Origin: Celeribacter neptunius
GTDB lineage: Bacteria > Pseudomonadota > Alphaproteobacteria > Rhodobacterales > Rhodobacteraceae
DNA: 64,000 bases
Direction of reading: 5' to 3'
Assembly (NCBI RefSeq): GCF_900113955.1
Contig: NZ_FORH01000009.1
Span: 62,001 to 126,000, forward strand
A program made the translations under genes and the position numbers. Below are positions 15,804 to 22,138 of this stretch, one piece after another; the first letter of the stretch is position 1, and each line of letters opens with the position of its first letter. The notes beneath the pieces are model-generated. The model did no database searches, was not told the origin of the DNA, and worked only from the letters and a program-made list of their open reading frames with translations.

Positions 15804-15841
15804 GCGGCGGATCGAAGCACGATCCGAGCGCCTCGCGCCGC
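15804..15841 (+). other. Second intergenic hairpin upstream of the aminopeptidase gene
   Basis: GGATCG (15809-15814) and CGATCC (15820-15825) form a six-pair stem with loop AAGCA, flanked by GCGGC (15804-15808) and GCCGC (15837-15841), which can pair to enclose it. It lies 30 bases after the first stem-loop and about 110 bases before ATG 15950. Confidence 0.4.
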
Positions 15842-15949
15842 TGCGAAGACCCTGTGCGTGTTTTCATGCGATGGGTGATTCAATCTTGGCGGAAAAGCCT
15901 CTAGTCTTGGCCGAACCCTCAAGGTTGACCCGTCAAGAAAGGCCCGTCC

Positions 15950-17332
15950 ATGCCCCTTCGTTTTGCCGCGCCCGGCACGCCCTCTTTGCCACTTCATCTG
16001 ATTGCTTCCGATGATCTGGAAACGGCTTTTTCACGTCTTGATGCAGGGCAGCTCGCCTGGGCCAGGGCGCAGGGGTTCAAGGCCGCAGCCGGGACGGTCT
16101 GTGTCTTGCCGGGAGCCAATGGGATCGCGGGCGTTCTGGCCGGGCTCGGCTCTGCAAAGGAACGTCGGCGCGAGCGTTTCACGCTCGGAGGCATACGCGG
16201 AAAACTTCCCGCCGGCACGTATCATCTGGACACCGAGCTGACCGGTGAGGCACTGGAGGAACAGGTTCTCGGTTGGCTGCTTTCCGGGTATATTTTTGAT
16301 AAATATGCCAAAAAATCCGCGCCCGAGGCGATGCTCTTGGCCCCGGACGGGGTCGATGCCGCCCGGTTCGAGGCGATCGCGGCGGGCGAGGTGCTGACCC
16401 GTGATCTGATCAACACACCGGCCAATGACATGGGGCCTGCGGAGCTGGAAGCGGCGGTGCGGGAGCTCGCCGCGGCGCATCGCGCTGAGGTCTCCGTTGT
16501 CACCGGCGAGGCGCTTTTGGATGAGAATTTCCCGATGATCCATGCCGTGGGGCGGGCTTCACCGCGGGCGCCCCGTCTCATGGATCTGCGCTGGGGCCAT
16601 GCCGGCCCGACCCTGACGCTCGTGGGCAAGGGGGTCTGTTTCGACACGGGGGGGCTGAACCTGAAGCCCGGTGCGTCGATGGGGCTGATGAAAAAGGACA
16701 TGGGCGGCGCGGCCACGGTTCTGGGGCTGGCGAAAATGATCATGGCTCTGGATCTGCCGCTGCAGCTTCGGGTGCTGATCCCGGCGGTGGAGAATGCCGT
16801 GGGCGGGTCTGCTTTCCGGCCGCAGGATATTCTCACCTCGCGCAAGGGGCTGACGGTCGAGATCAACAACACCGATGCCGAGGGGCGGCTGGTGCTGGCC
16901 GATGCCCTGGCGCTGGCCGACGAGACCCCCGCCGATCTGCTGATTTCCATGGCGACGCTGACGGGCGCGGCACGGGTGGCCGTCGGGCCGGATCTGGCGC
17001 CTTATTTTGCCACGGAACCATCCGATGCGGCGTCCCTTGCGGCTGCGGGCACGAAGGTTGCCGATCCGGTTTGGCAATTGCCCTATTGGGAGCCCTACGA
17101 GGCAATGATCGAGCCGGGGATCGCCGATCTTGATAACGCGCCCTCGGGCGGCATGGCCGGTGCGATCACGGCGGCGCTGTTCCTGCGCCGCTTTGTCACC
17201 GCGACTCCGCGCTATATGCATTTCGACATTTATGGCTGGAACCCTTCCGCCAAACCGGCGCGTCCGAAAGGTGGGGCCGGCCAGGGGGCGCGGGCGATTC
17301 TCGAAGCCTTGCCCACGCTTTTGAAGCTTTAA
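15950..17332 (+). CDS. M17-family leucyl aminopeptidase
   Basis: 460 aa. Two-metal active-site motifs are present: VGKGVCFDTGGLNLKPG, then GLMKKDMGGAA with the catalytic Lys, and the family signature NNTDAEGRLVLADAL. The C-terminal FDIYGWNPSAKPARPKGGAG is typical of the short alphaproteobacterial form. The N-terminal domain is shorter than in E. coli PepA. It removes N-terminal residues from cytosolic peptides. The gene ends nine bases before an NlpC/P60 peptidase gene, so the two are co-transcribed and may both act on recycled muropeptides. Confidence 0.95.
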   Translation: MPLRFAAPGTPSLPLHLIASDDLETAFSRLDAGQLAWARAQGFKAAAGTVCVLPGANGIAGVLAGLGSAKERRRERFTLGGIRGKLPAGTYHLDTELTGEALEEQVLGWLLSGYIFDKYAKKSAPEAMLLAPDGVDAARFEAIAAGEVLTRDLINTPANDMGPAELEAAVRELAAAHRAEVSVVTGEALLDENFPMIHAVGRASPRAPRLMDLRWGHAGPTLTLVGKGVCFDTGGLNLKPGASMGLMKKDMGGAATVLGLAKMIMALDLPLQLRVLIPAVENAVGGSAFRPQDILTSRKGLTVEINNTDAEGRLVLADALALADETPADLLISMATLTGAARVAVGPDLAPYFATEPSDAASLAAAGTKVADPVWQLPYWEPYEAMIEPGIADLDNAPSGGMAGAITAALFLRRFVTATPRYMHFDIYGWNPSAKPARPKGGAGQGARAILEALPTLLKL

Positions 17333-17341
17333 GAGGTTAAC

Positions 17342-18163
17342 ATGGATCAGTCGAAAGGCCGCCGCCTGACACCCGCCAATGCTCGGGTTGCTCTCGCGGG
17401 CTATTCCTCGGACGGGCAAAAAGAAGTCACGCCGAGCCGCTATCGCGTGTCGCTGCCGGTGAGCGATCTGCGTCGTGCGCCCGGTGGGGCACGGGATCGG
17501 CAGCTCTTGTGGGGCGAGGCCTTCGATGTGCTGGAGATCCACGACGGCTGGGCCTTTGGCATCGCCGCCCGCGATGGCTATGTCGGCTATATCGAGGAGG
17601 CCGATCTCGACCCCGATCATGAGGTGACCCACCTGATTTCGGCCCGGGCCACGCATCTCTATCCGCGTGACGATTTCAAGACCGAGGCCGTCACCAGCCT
17701 GTCTTTCGGGTCGCAGGTCCGGGTGGTCGACGAGCGCAAGAAGTTCATGGAGATCGAAGGCGGGCTGTTCGTACCGAAAGCCCATATCAGGCCTGTCGAC
17801 CGGCCTTTCTCCGATCCGGTGACCATCGCCCAGCTGTTTTTCGGCACGCCCTATCTCTGGGGCGGCAATTCCGCCTTTGGCATCGACTGCTCGGGTCTGG
17901 CGCAGGCCGGCCTTCTGGCCTGTGGTGTCGCCTGCCCCGGGGACAGCGACATGCAGATGGGGCTGGGGGCGCCGGTCACGGGCGCCTATCAGCGCGGCGA
18001 TCTTTTGTTCTGGAAGGGCCATGTGGCGCTCTGCGTCGACCCGGAGGTCATGATCCACGCCAATGCCCACCATATGGCGGTGGCCTATGAGCCGATTGAG
18101 CGGGCGATTTCGCGGATCGAGGCGCAGGGCGACGGCGGGCTTCTGGCGGCGCGGCGGCTCTGA
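17342..18163 (+). CDS. NlpC/P60 family cysteine peptidase with SH3-like domains
   Basis: 273 aa, no signal peptide. Two SH3b-like repeats fill the N-terminal half (VSLPVSDLRRAPGGARDRQL and ISARATHLYPRDDFKTEAVT, each followed by a DGWAFGIAARDGYVGY-type strand). The C-terminal NlpC/P60 domain has the catalytic Cys in FGIDCSGLAQAGLLACG, His in WKGHVALCV, and a third polar residue in MIHANAHHMA. Such enzymes cut the gamma-D-Glu-diamino acid bond in peptidoglycan peptides. The lack of an export signal and pairing with the aminopeptidase suggest cytoplasmic muropeptide recycling. Confidence 0.92.
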   Translation: MDQSKGRRLTPANARVALAGYSSDGQKEVTPSRYRVSLPVSDLRRAPGGARDRQLLWGEAFDVLEIHDGWAFGIAARDGYVGYIEEADLDPDHEVTHLISARATHLYPRDDFKTEAVTSLSFGSQVRVVDERKKFMEIEGGLFVPKAHIRPVDRPFSDPVTIAQLFFGTPYLWGGNSAFGIDCSGLAQAGLLACGVACPGDSDMQMGLGAPVTGAYQRGDLLFWKGHVALCVDPEVMIHANAHHMAVAYEPIERAISRIEAQGDGGLLAARRL

Positions 18164-18180
18164 TCCTGAGATCTCGGAAT

Positions 18181-18540
18181 TCAGTCGACGGGGCGGATCA
18201 GTTTGCGATCGAAAATCCGTAATACGGTTTTCAGGTCTGCCCCGCGTTTGAGGATCTGGCCATCCATGCCGATCACCGCGTACATGCCTTGCTTGCCGCG
18301 CAGTTTCGGGCGTTTCTCGATCCGGTAGAGCGGGTGCTCCGCCGTGCGTCGGAAGACGGAGAAAACCGCAAGATCCCTGAGAAAGGACAGCCCGTAGTCG
18401 CGCCATTCACCGGCCGCGACCATGCGACCGTAAAGCCCCATAATGGCGCCAAGTTCATGGCGGTCGAAAACGACCTTGTCCGGTTGTGACGGGGAGGTCT
18501 GCGAATTGCCTGGAAAGGGCGTCGGCGTTTGTACGGTCAT
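18181..18540 (-). CDS. DUF2794 family protein
   Basis: 119 aa from ATG 18540; an upstream in-frame start adds ten residues without a ribosome site. The core matches the alphaproteobacterial DUF2794 pattern: FDRHELGAIMGLYGRMVAAG, then EWRDYGLSFLRDLAVFSVFR, PLYRIEKRPKLRGKQGMY, and the closing ILKRGADLKTVLRIF. Function is unknown; it is a small soluble basic protein. It converges on the NlpC/P60 gene with 17 bases between stops. Its 5' end faces a 315-base gene-free region. Confidence 0.88.
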   Translation of the reverse strand: MTVQTPTPFPGNSQTSPSQPDKVVFDRHELGAIMGLYGRMVAAGEWRDYGLSFLRDLAVFSVFRRTAEHPLYRIEKRPKLRGKQGMYAVIGMDGQILKRGADLKTVLRIFDRKLIRPVD

Positions 18541-18664
18541 ATCCCGAGAGTGGGGGTAAATCCGCCCCAAATCAAGATATCTCCGTTTTATCTGGGCGAT
18601 GCCGGTATGGCCGCCTTATTTGCGGCGCAAAGATGTCCGGTTTTTTTCTTTTTTGCTTCGTCAT

Positions 18665-18694
18665 TTGGCCGGGTTCTCAAGGCAAAACGGATGC
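18665..18694 (+). promoter_or_regulatory. Candidate promoter of the sRNA
   Basis: TTGGCC (about 18665-18670) acts as a possible -35, and GATGCT (about 18690-18695) as a possible -10, about 19 bases apart; transcription would begin close to 18700, at or just inside the outer stem. The hexamers are imperfect, so this rests mostly on position. Confidence 0.35.
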
Positions 18695-18822
18695 TAGAGC
18701 GAGAACGCTTTGCCCCGGTGTCGCGGTTTAACAGCCCCCACCCAGTTCGCGGCGCCGGGGATCTCGCTCTGAAATAACTGCAAAAGCCGAGACAGCTGAC
18801 TGCCTGTCTCGGCTTTTCCTTT
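18695..18822 (+). ncRNA. Candidate small structured RNA
   Basis: The outer stem AGAGCGAGA/TCTCGCTCT (18696-18704 with 18762-18770) is perfect. An inner stem of 13 pairs (18713-18725 with 18748-18760, two G-U) follows. The arms are offset by eight bases on the 5' side and one on the 3' side. The apical loop (18726-18747) is C-rich (CAGCCCCCACCCAG), which could pair with purine-rich ribosome sites. A perfect terminator begins 11 bases after the outer stem. Total length is about 125 bases. It does not match 6S, SRP, tmRNA or RNase P RNA as far as I can tell. Strand choice follows the promoter-like sequence; the minus strand could fold similarly. Confidence 0.5.
18782..18820. terminator. Bidirectional terminator
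   Basis: A 14-pair perfect stem, AAAAGCCGAGACAG (18782-18795) with its complement at 18804-18817, and loop CTGACTGC. It has T-runs on both strands and can end the candidate sRNA on the plus strand and the I78 lipoprotein gene on the minus strand. Confidence 0.92.
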
Positions 18823-18855
18823 GTTTCACGAATGTCAGTGGCGCCGTGGTGGACC

Positions 18856-19146
18856 TCAGCCACACCAGACGCGGGCAATGCGCCCGTCTTCGCCGATGTC
18901 GATATTGGTGCGGTCCGGGCGAAAGTCTTCAGTCATCATCATACCGGGGAGAAGCACCCGCACAGGGTCAGGGATATCGACGGTTTCAAGCGCTTCCTGC
19001 AGCTCTCCAACAAGCGGGCTGACCAGATCGAGGGCGCAGCTTTGTTCCGCGGGCGCGGGCTGCACCGGATCGGTGGTCTCGGCGGTGACAGTTTCGTCCT
19101 GACAGGCCATCAATGTCAGAAGGGGGAGGATCATAAGGCGTTTCAT
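18856..19146 (-). CDS. I78-family peptidase-inhibitor-like lipoprotein
   Basis: 96 aa. The signal peptide has a lipobox-like end (LLTLMAC, mature Cys15), then a short acidic/Pro linker and an I78-type domain. Key features are SCALDLVSPLVGELQEAL, the strand VRVLLPGMMMTEDFRPDR, and the closing TNIDIGEDGRIARVWCG, with Cys at both ends likely forming the family disulfide. I78 members resemble small serine-protease inhibitors. The start overlaps the TetR stop (TGATG), so both are co-translated. It is probably anchored in the envelope facing the periplasm. Inhibitor activity is by family resemblance only. Confidence 0.82.
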   Translation of the reverse strand: MKRLMILPLLTLMACQDETVTAETTDPVQPAPAEQSCALDLVSPLVGELQEALETVDIPDPVRVLLPGMMMTEDFRPDRTNIDIGEDGRIARVWCG

Positions 19147-19769
19147 CAGGTCTGGACTCCATAGCGAGCGAGGAACATCTCGACGGCGCTGTCGATGATT
19201 TTCTGTTTCCGGGTGTCGTCAAAACCGGGGGCGGCCTGAAAGACACGGGCCGGGATCAGCCGCACCTTGCAGAGCTCGGCGAATTGTTCCGCGGCCAGAT
19301 CGATGTCGTCGATCCGCAAGTCGCCACGGGCGACACAGGCGGCGAGATAATGCGACAGGCGGGTTTTCACCAGACCGGGGCCACTGTCGTAGAATCTATG
19401 GCCGATCTCGGGGAATCTTGCGCTTTCGGCCACGGCAATGCGAAACACCGCGATGCCGAAATCGGAGAGCAGAAAATCGAGGATCTGGCGGCCCGCCGAT
19501 TTCAGCAGGATTTCCGGTGGCTGGCTTTCGTCCATTTGCTCGGTGAAAGCATCGGCCTGGCGCGTGGTCTCGACCGCGGCGATCTCCAGAAACAGGATGC
19601 GTTTGTCCGGGAAATAGCTGTAGAGCGTCGCCTTGGACACATTGGCCTCGCGGGCGATGTCGTCGACCGAGGCGCCTTCGAACCCGTCTCTGAGAAAGAC
19701 GGTGCGTGCGCCGGCAAGGACCTGATCGTATTTGCGGCCTTTTTTGATGCCGGGATGTGACTGCGCCAT
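19146..19769 (-). CDS. TetR/AcrR family transcriptional regulator
   Basis: 207 aa from ATG 19769, which has a perfect GGAGG ribosome site. The N-terminal helix-turn-helix is clear: VFLRDGFEGASVDDIAREAN followed by VSKATLYSYFPDKRILF. The C-terminal ligand domain is helical (ILDFLLSDFGIAVFRIAV) with the AefR-like region RFPEIGHRFYDSGPG. It probably represses its own promoter: a TGAAC-A-GTTCA palindrome sits in the spacer of the minus-strand promoter at 19915-19943. It is in one operon with the I78 lipoprotein and divergent from mbfA. The inducer is unknown. Confidence 0.93.
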   Translation of the reverse strand: MAQSHPGIKKGRKYDQVLAGARTVFLRDGFEGASVDDIAREANVSKATLYSYFPDKRILFLEIAAVETTRQADAFTEQMDESQPPEILLKSAGRQILDFLLSDFGIAVFRIAVAESARFPEIGHRFYDSGPGLVKTRLSHYLAACVARGDLRIDDIDLAAEQFAELCKVRLIPARVFQAAPGFDDTRKQKIIDSAVEMFLARYGVQT

Positions 19770-19834
19770 GGGACCTCCGTGGGGCCTCGGTGTCATTTGA
19801 ACTTACTCACTTCATCCGCCGGGGCCAATGGCAG

Positions 19835-19861
19835 AAAAAAGGCAGGTCGCGAGGACCTGCC
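19835..19861 (-). terminator. Terminator-type hairpin inside the tetR leader
   Basis: On the minus strand the eight-pair stem GGCAGGTC/GACCTGCC (arms 19841-19848 and 19854-19861, loop of five) is followed directly by six T (19835-19840). It lies between the candidate promoter (19915-19943) and the tetR start (19769), so most transcripts would stop after about 70 bases unless antiterminated. Confidence 0.8.
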
Positions 19862-19914
19862 CAGTGCTCGACAGGGATGTCGATCGAGGTCGCACGACAA
19901 AGCGACCGAAAAAT

Positions 19915-19943
19915 AAACTAAACTGAACAGTTCATATTCGCAA
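19915..19943 (-). promoter_or_regulatory. tetR promoter with embedded operator palindrome
   Basis: Minus-strand -35 TTGCGA (19938-19943), 17-base spacer, -10 TAGTTT (19915-19920). The spacer contains the odd palindrome TGAAC-A-GTTCA (19924-19934), the form and location expected for TetR-family autorepression. Confidence 0.65.
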
Positions 19944-19984
19944 GCCTTTCTGAGAATTGCCCTTGCCTGCGGCAGAATTGTCGG

Positions 19985-20013
19985 TTGAAGTCAAAGCATA
20001 GGCGGCTTAACTT
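19985..20013 (+). promoter_or_regulatory. mbfA promoter
   Basis: -35 TTGAAG (19985-19990), exactly 17 bases, -10 TAACTT (20008-20013). The -10 overlaps the first bases of the ICE box, giving a direct mechanism for repression. The transcript start would be near 20020, leaving a leader of about 20 bases with ribosome site GAGGT. Confidence 0.65.
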
Positions 20014-20027
20014 AGAACCATTCTAAA
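20012..20027. promoter_or_regulatory. ICE box (Irr operator)
   Basis: TTAGAACCATTCTAAA is an inverted repeat (TTAGAA, three bases, TTCTAA) that matches the iron-control element bound by the Fur-family regulator Irr in alphaproteobacteria (known form TTTAGAA-N3-TTCTAAA). It overlaps the -10 of mbfA, which Irr represses under low iron in relatives. Confidence 0.82.
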
Positions 20028-20040
20028 CCAGAGGTCCGAC

Positions 20041-21018
20041 ATGATCCCCAGTTTCGCCAACCGCAAACGGTTTTCCGACCTGTCAGAGCAGGAAATTCTC
20101 GCGCTTGCCATCTCGAATGAAGAGGACGACGCGCGGATCTATCGGCAATATGCGGAACGTCTGCGCGGCGACTACCCGGACAGCGCCAAGGTTTTCGATG
20201 GTATGGCCGTCGAAGAGGACGGGCATCGCGAAGCTCTGATCAATCTGCATAAACAACGGTTCGGCGATGTCATTCCGCTGATCCGCCGCGAACATGTCTC
20301 TGGCTATTTCTCGCGCACGCCGGTGTGGCTGGTGGAAAACCTTGGGCTCGAGCGTATCCGCGACGAGGCCCGGGCGATGGAACAGGGCGCGGAAGCCTTT
20401 TACCGCAAGGCTGCCGAGCGGACGCAGGATGCCGACACCCGGGCGCTTCTGGGCCGTCTGGCCGCCGAAGAGGCGGGCCATGACATGCGGGCGGAGGAGC
20501 TGACCGCCGAGTATCTCGACGAGGACAGCCGGACCGAAGAGGAAAAGACTGCGCATCGGCAATTCGTGCTGACCTGGGTGCAGCCGGGGCTCGCCGGGCT
20601 GATGGACGGCTCGGTGTCCACTCTGGCGCCGATCTTCGCCACCGCCTTTGCCACACAGAACACCCACACGACCTTCCTCGTCGGTCTTGCGGCGTCGGTC
20701 GGCGCCGGGATCTCCATGGGCTTTACCGAAGCCGCTCATGACGACGGGGTGATCTCCGGTCGCGGCTCTCCCGTGAAGCGCGGCTTTGCCTCCGGGATCA
20801 TGACCATGGTCGGTGGCCTGGGACATGCGCTGCCCTATCTCATTCCGGACTTCTGGACCGCAACCTTTATCGCCTTTGCCGTGGTGTTCATCGAACTTTG
20901 GGCGATTGCCTGGATTCAGAACAAATACATGGAAACGCCGTTCCTCCGCGCGGCATTTCAGGTTGTGCTCGGCGGCGTGCTGGTGTTCGCTGCCGGGGCG
21001 CTCATCGGCGGTGGCTGA
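20041..21018 (+). CDS. mbfA: Membrane-bound ferritin / iron exporter MbfA (erythrin-VIT1 fusion)
   Basis: 325 aa. The N-terminal half is a ferritin-like di-iron domain with two Glu/His helix motifs (NEEDDARIYRQYAERL, VEEDGHREAL; then GAEAFYRKAAERT, AEEAGHDMRAEE). The C-terminal half is a VIT1/CCC1-type transporter of about four or five helices (PGLAGLMDGSVSTLAPIFA, FLVGLAASVGAGISMGFTEA, ATFIAFAVVFIELWAIAW, FQVVLGGVLVFAAGAL). MbfA exports iron across the inner membrane and protects against iron and peroxide stress in rhizobia and Agrobacterium. The ICE box on its promoter fits Irr control. It is divergent from a TetR gene. Confidence 0.95.
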   Translation: MIPSFANRKRFSDLSEQEILALAISNEEDDARIYRQYAERLRGDYPDSAKVFDGMAVEEDGHREALINLHKQRFGDVIPLIRREHVSGYFSRTPVWLVENLGLERIRDEARAMEQGAEAFYRKAAERTQDADTRALLGRLAAEEAGHDMRAEELTAEYLDEDSRTEEEKTAHRQFVLTWVQPGLAGLMDGSVSTLAPIFATAFATQNTHTTFLVGLAASVGAGISMGFTEAAHDDGVISGRGSPVKRGFASGIMTMVGGLGHALPYLIPDFWTATFIAFAVVFIELWAIAWIQNKYMETPFLRAAFQVVLGGVLVFAAGALIGGG

Positions 21019-21059
21019 GGGCGTTTCGAAACGCGCAGAACGAACTTCAGGACCTCCTC

Positions 21060-21518
21060 GTGACCAAGATTTATGTCGATGCCGATGCCTGCCCGGTGAA
21101 AGCTGAGGTGGAAAAGGTTGCCACGCGGCACAAGATCCCATGTCTACTGGTCTGCAACGGCGGGCTGCGCCCTTCTGAAAATCCGTATGTCGAGCTGGTC
21201 TTCGTGCCCGACGGGCCGGATGTCGCCGACATGTGGATCGCCGAGCGGGCCGGCAAGGGCGATGTGGTGGTGACGGCGGATATCCCGCTGGCCGCCAAGA
21301 CGGTCGAGGCCGGTGCGCGCACGCTCAAACATGATGGCGAGGCCTTCACCCTCTCGAATATCGGCAATGCGCTGGCGACCCGCGATCTGATGTATGATCT
21401 GCGCGCCGCCGATCCGTTTCGCCAAGGTGGTGGCAAGCCGTTTTCCAAATCCGATCGCTCGCGCTTTCTCGATGCGCTGGAACGCGCCGTTCAGGGCGCA
21501 AAAAGGGATGCGACATGA
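21060..21518 (+). CDS. YaiI/YqxD family protein (DUF188)
   Basis: 152 aa from GTG 21060, exactly the family length; there is no useful in-frame ATG near. Conserved motifs are IYVDADACPVKAEVEKVA, then MWIAERAGKGDVVVTADIPLA, and the C-terminal GGGKPFSKSDRSRFLDALER. The fold is PIN-like with conserved acidic residues, suggesting a nuclease, but activity is unproven in the family. It starts 42 bases after mbfA and its stop overlaps the next start (ATGA), so it could be part of an iron-responsive transcript. Confidence 0.92.
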   Translation: MTKIYVDADACPVKAEVEKVATRHKIPCLLVCNGGLRPSENPYVELVFVPDGPDVADMWIAERAGKGDVVVTADIPLAAKTVEAGARTLKHDGEAFTLSNIGNALATRDLMYDLRAADPFRQGGGKPFSKSDRSRFLDALERAVQGAKRDAT

Positions 21519-22138
21519 CAATCGAAGCGGTAATTTTCGACATCGGCAATGTGCTGATCGAATGGCAGCCTGAGCGGCATTACGATGCGGTGATCGGCGA
21601 GGCACGCCGTCGGGCGATGTTCGAGGCTGTGGATTTGCACGCGATGAACGATCTGGTGGATCAGGGCCATGATTTCCGTGCGACCATCGAGGCGGCGGCG
21701 GATCAATACCCGGAGTTCCGGGACGACATTCGCATGTGGTATTTCGACTGGATCAGGATGGCGACGCCCGCGATCCCCGGTTCGGTGACGCTGTTGCGGG
21801 CTTTGCGGGCCAAGCGCGTGCCGGTTTTCGCGCTCACCAATTTCGGCATCCAGAGTTTCGAGTTTGCCGAGACGCAATACCCGTTCCTGATGGAGTTCGA
21901 CCGGCGTTATGTCTCCGGCCGCATGGGCTGTGTGAAGCCGCATTCGCTGATCTATGAAATGGTCGAGGCCGATTGCAAGATCGCGCCGGAGAAGCTTCTG
22001 TTCACCGACGATCGGCAGGACAACATCGACATGGCCGCCAGCAGGGGCTGGCAGACACATCTGTTCGAGGGGCCCGAAGGCTGGGCTGAGCGTCTTGTGT
22101 CGGAAGGCCTGCTCAGCGGGGCTGAGATCTCAGGCTAA
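21515..22138 (+). CDS. HAD-superfamily hydrolase, subfamily IA
   Basis: 207 aa. Motif I is VIFDIGNVLIEWQPE with Asp9, motif II is PVFALTNFG, and motif III/IV is KPHSLIYEMV with FTDDRQDNIDMAASRGW. The DxGN form of motif I resembles YihX-type sugar phosphatases and some haloacid dehalogenases. The cap is helical. The substrate is unknown. ATGA overlap with the DUF188 gene indicates translational coupling. The 3' end overlaps the convergent MFS gene by nine bases. Confidence 0.9.
   Translation: MTIEAVIFDIGNVLIEWQPERHYDAVIGEARRRAMFEAVDLHAMNDLVDQGHDFRATIEAAADQYPEFRDDIRMWYFDWIRMATPAIPGSVTLLRALRAKRVPVFALTNFGIQSFEFAETQYPFLMEFDRRYVSGRMGCVKPHSLIYEMVEADCKIAPEKLLFTDDRQDNIDMAASRGWQTHLFEGPEGWAERLVSEGLLSGAEISG

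Larger units (their letters stand above)
18541..18855. other. 315-base gene-free region holding a candidate sRNA
   Basis: No credible protein gene. From left: a weak two-stem hairpin (GCCGC/GCGGC at 18610-18614/18622-18626, CCGG/CCGG outside) runs into a T7 tract at 18641-18647, possibly a plus-strand terminator for readthrough from the NlpC/P60 gene. Then come a promoter-like pair, a strongly folded 75-base element and a perfect 14-pair bidirectional terminator, listed separately. Confidence 0.7.

Noticed and set aside
16559-18406. A 615-codon minus-strand frame opposite the aminopeptidase and NlpC/P60 genes
   Set aside because: Its composition is Arg/His/Gln-rich without motifs, while the plus-strand genes have complete active sites.
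18588-18878. A 96-codon minus-strand frame over the candidate sRNA
   Set aside because: It covers the terminator stem and has no ribosome site; translated sequence is low-complexity.
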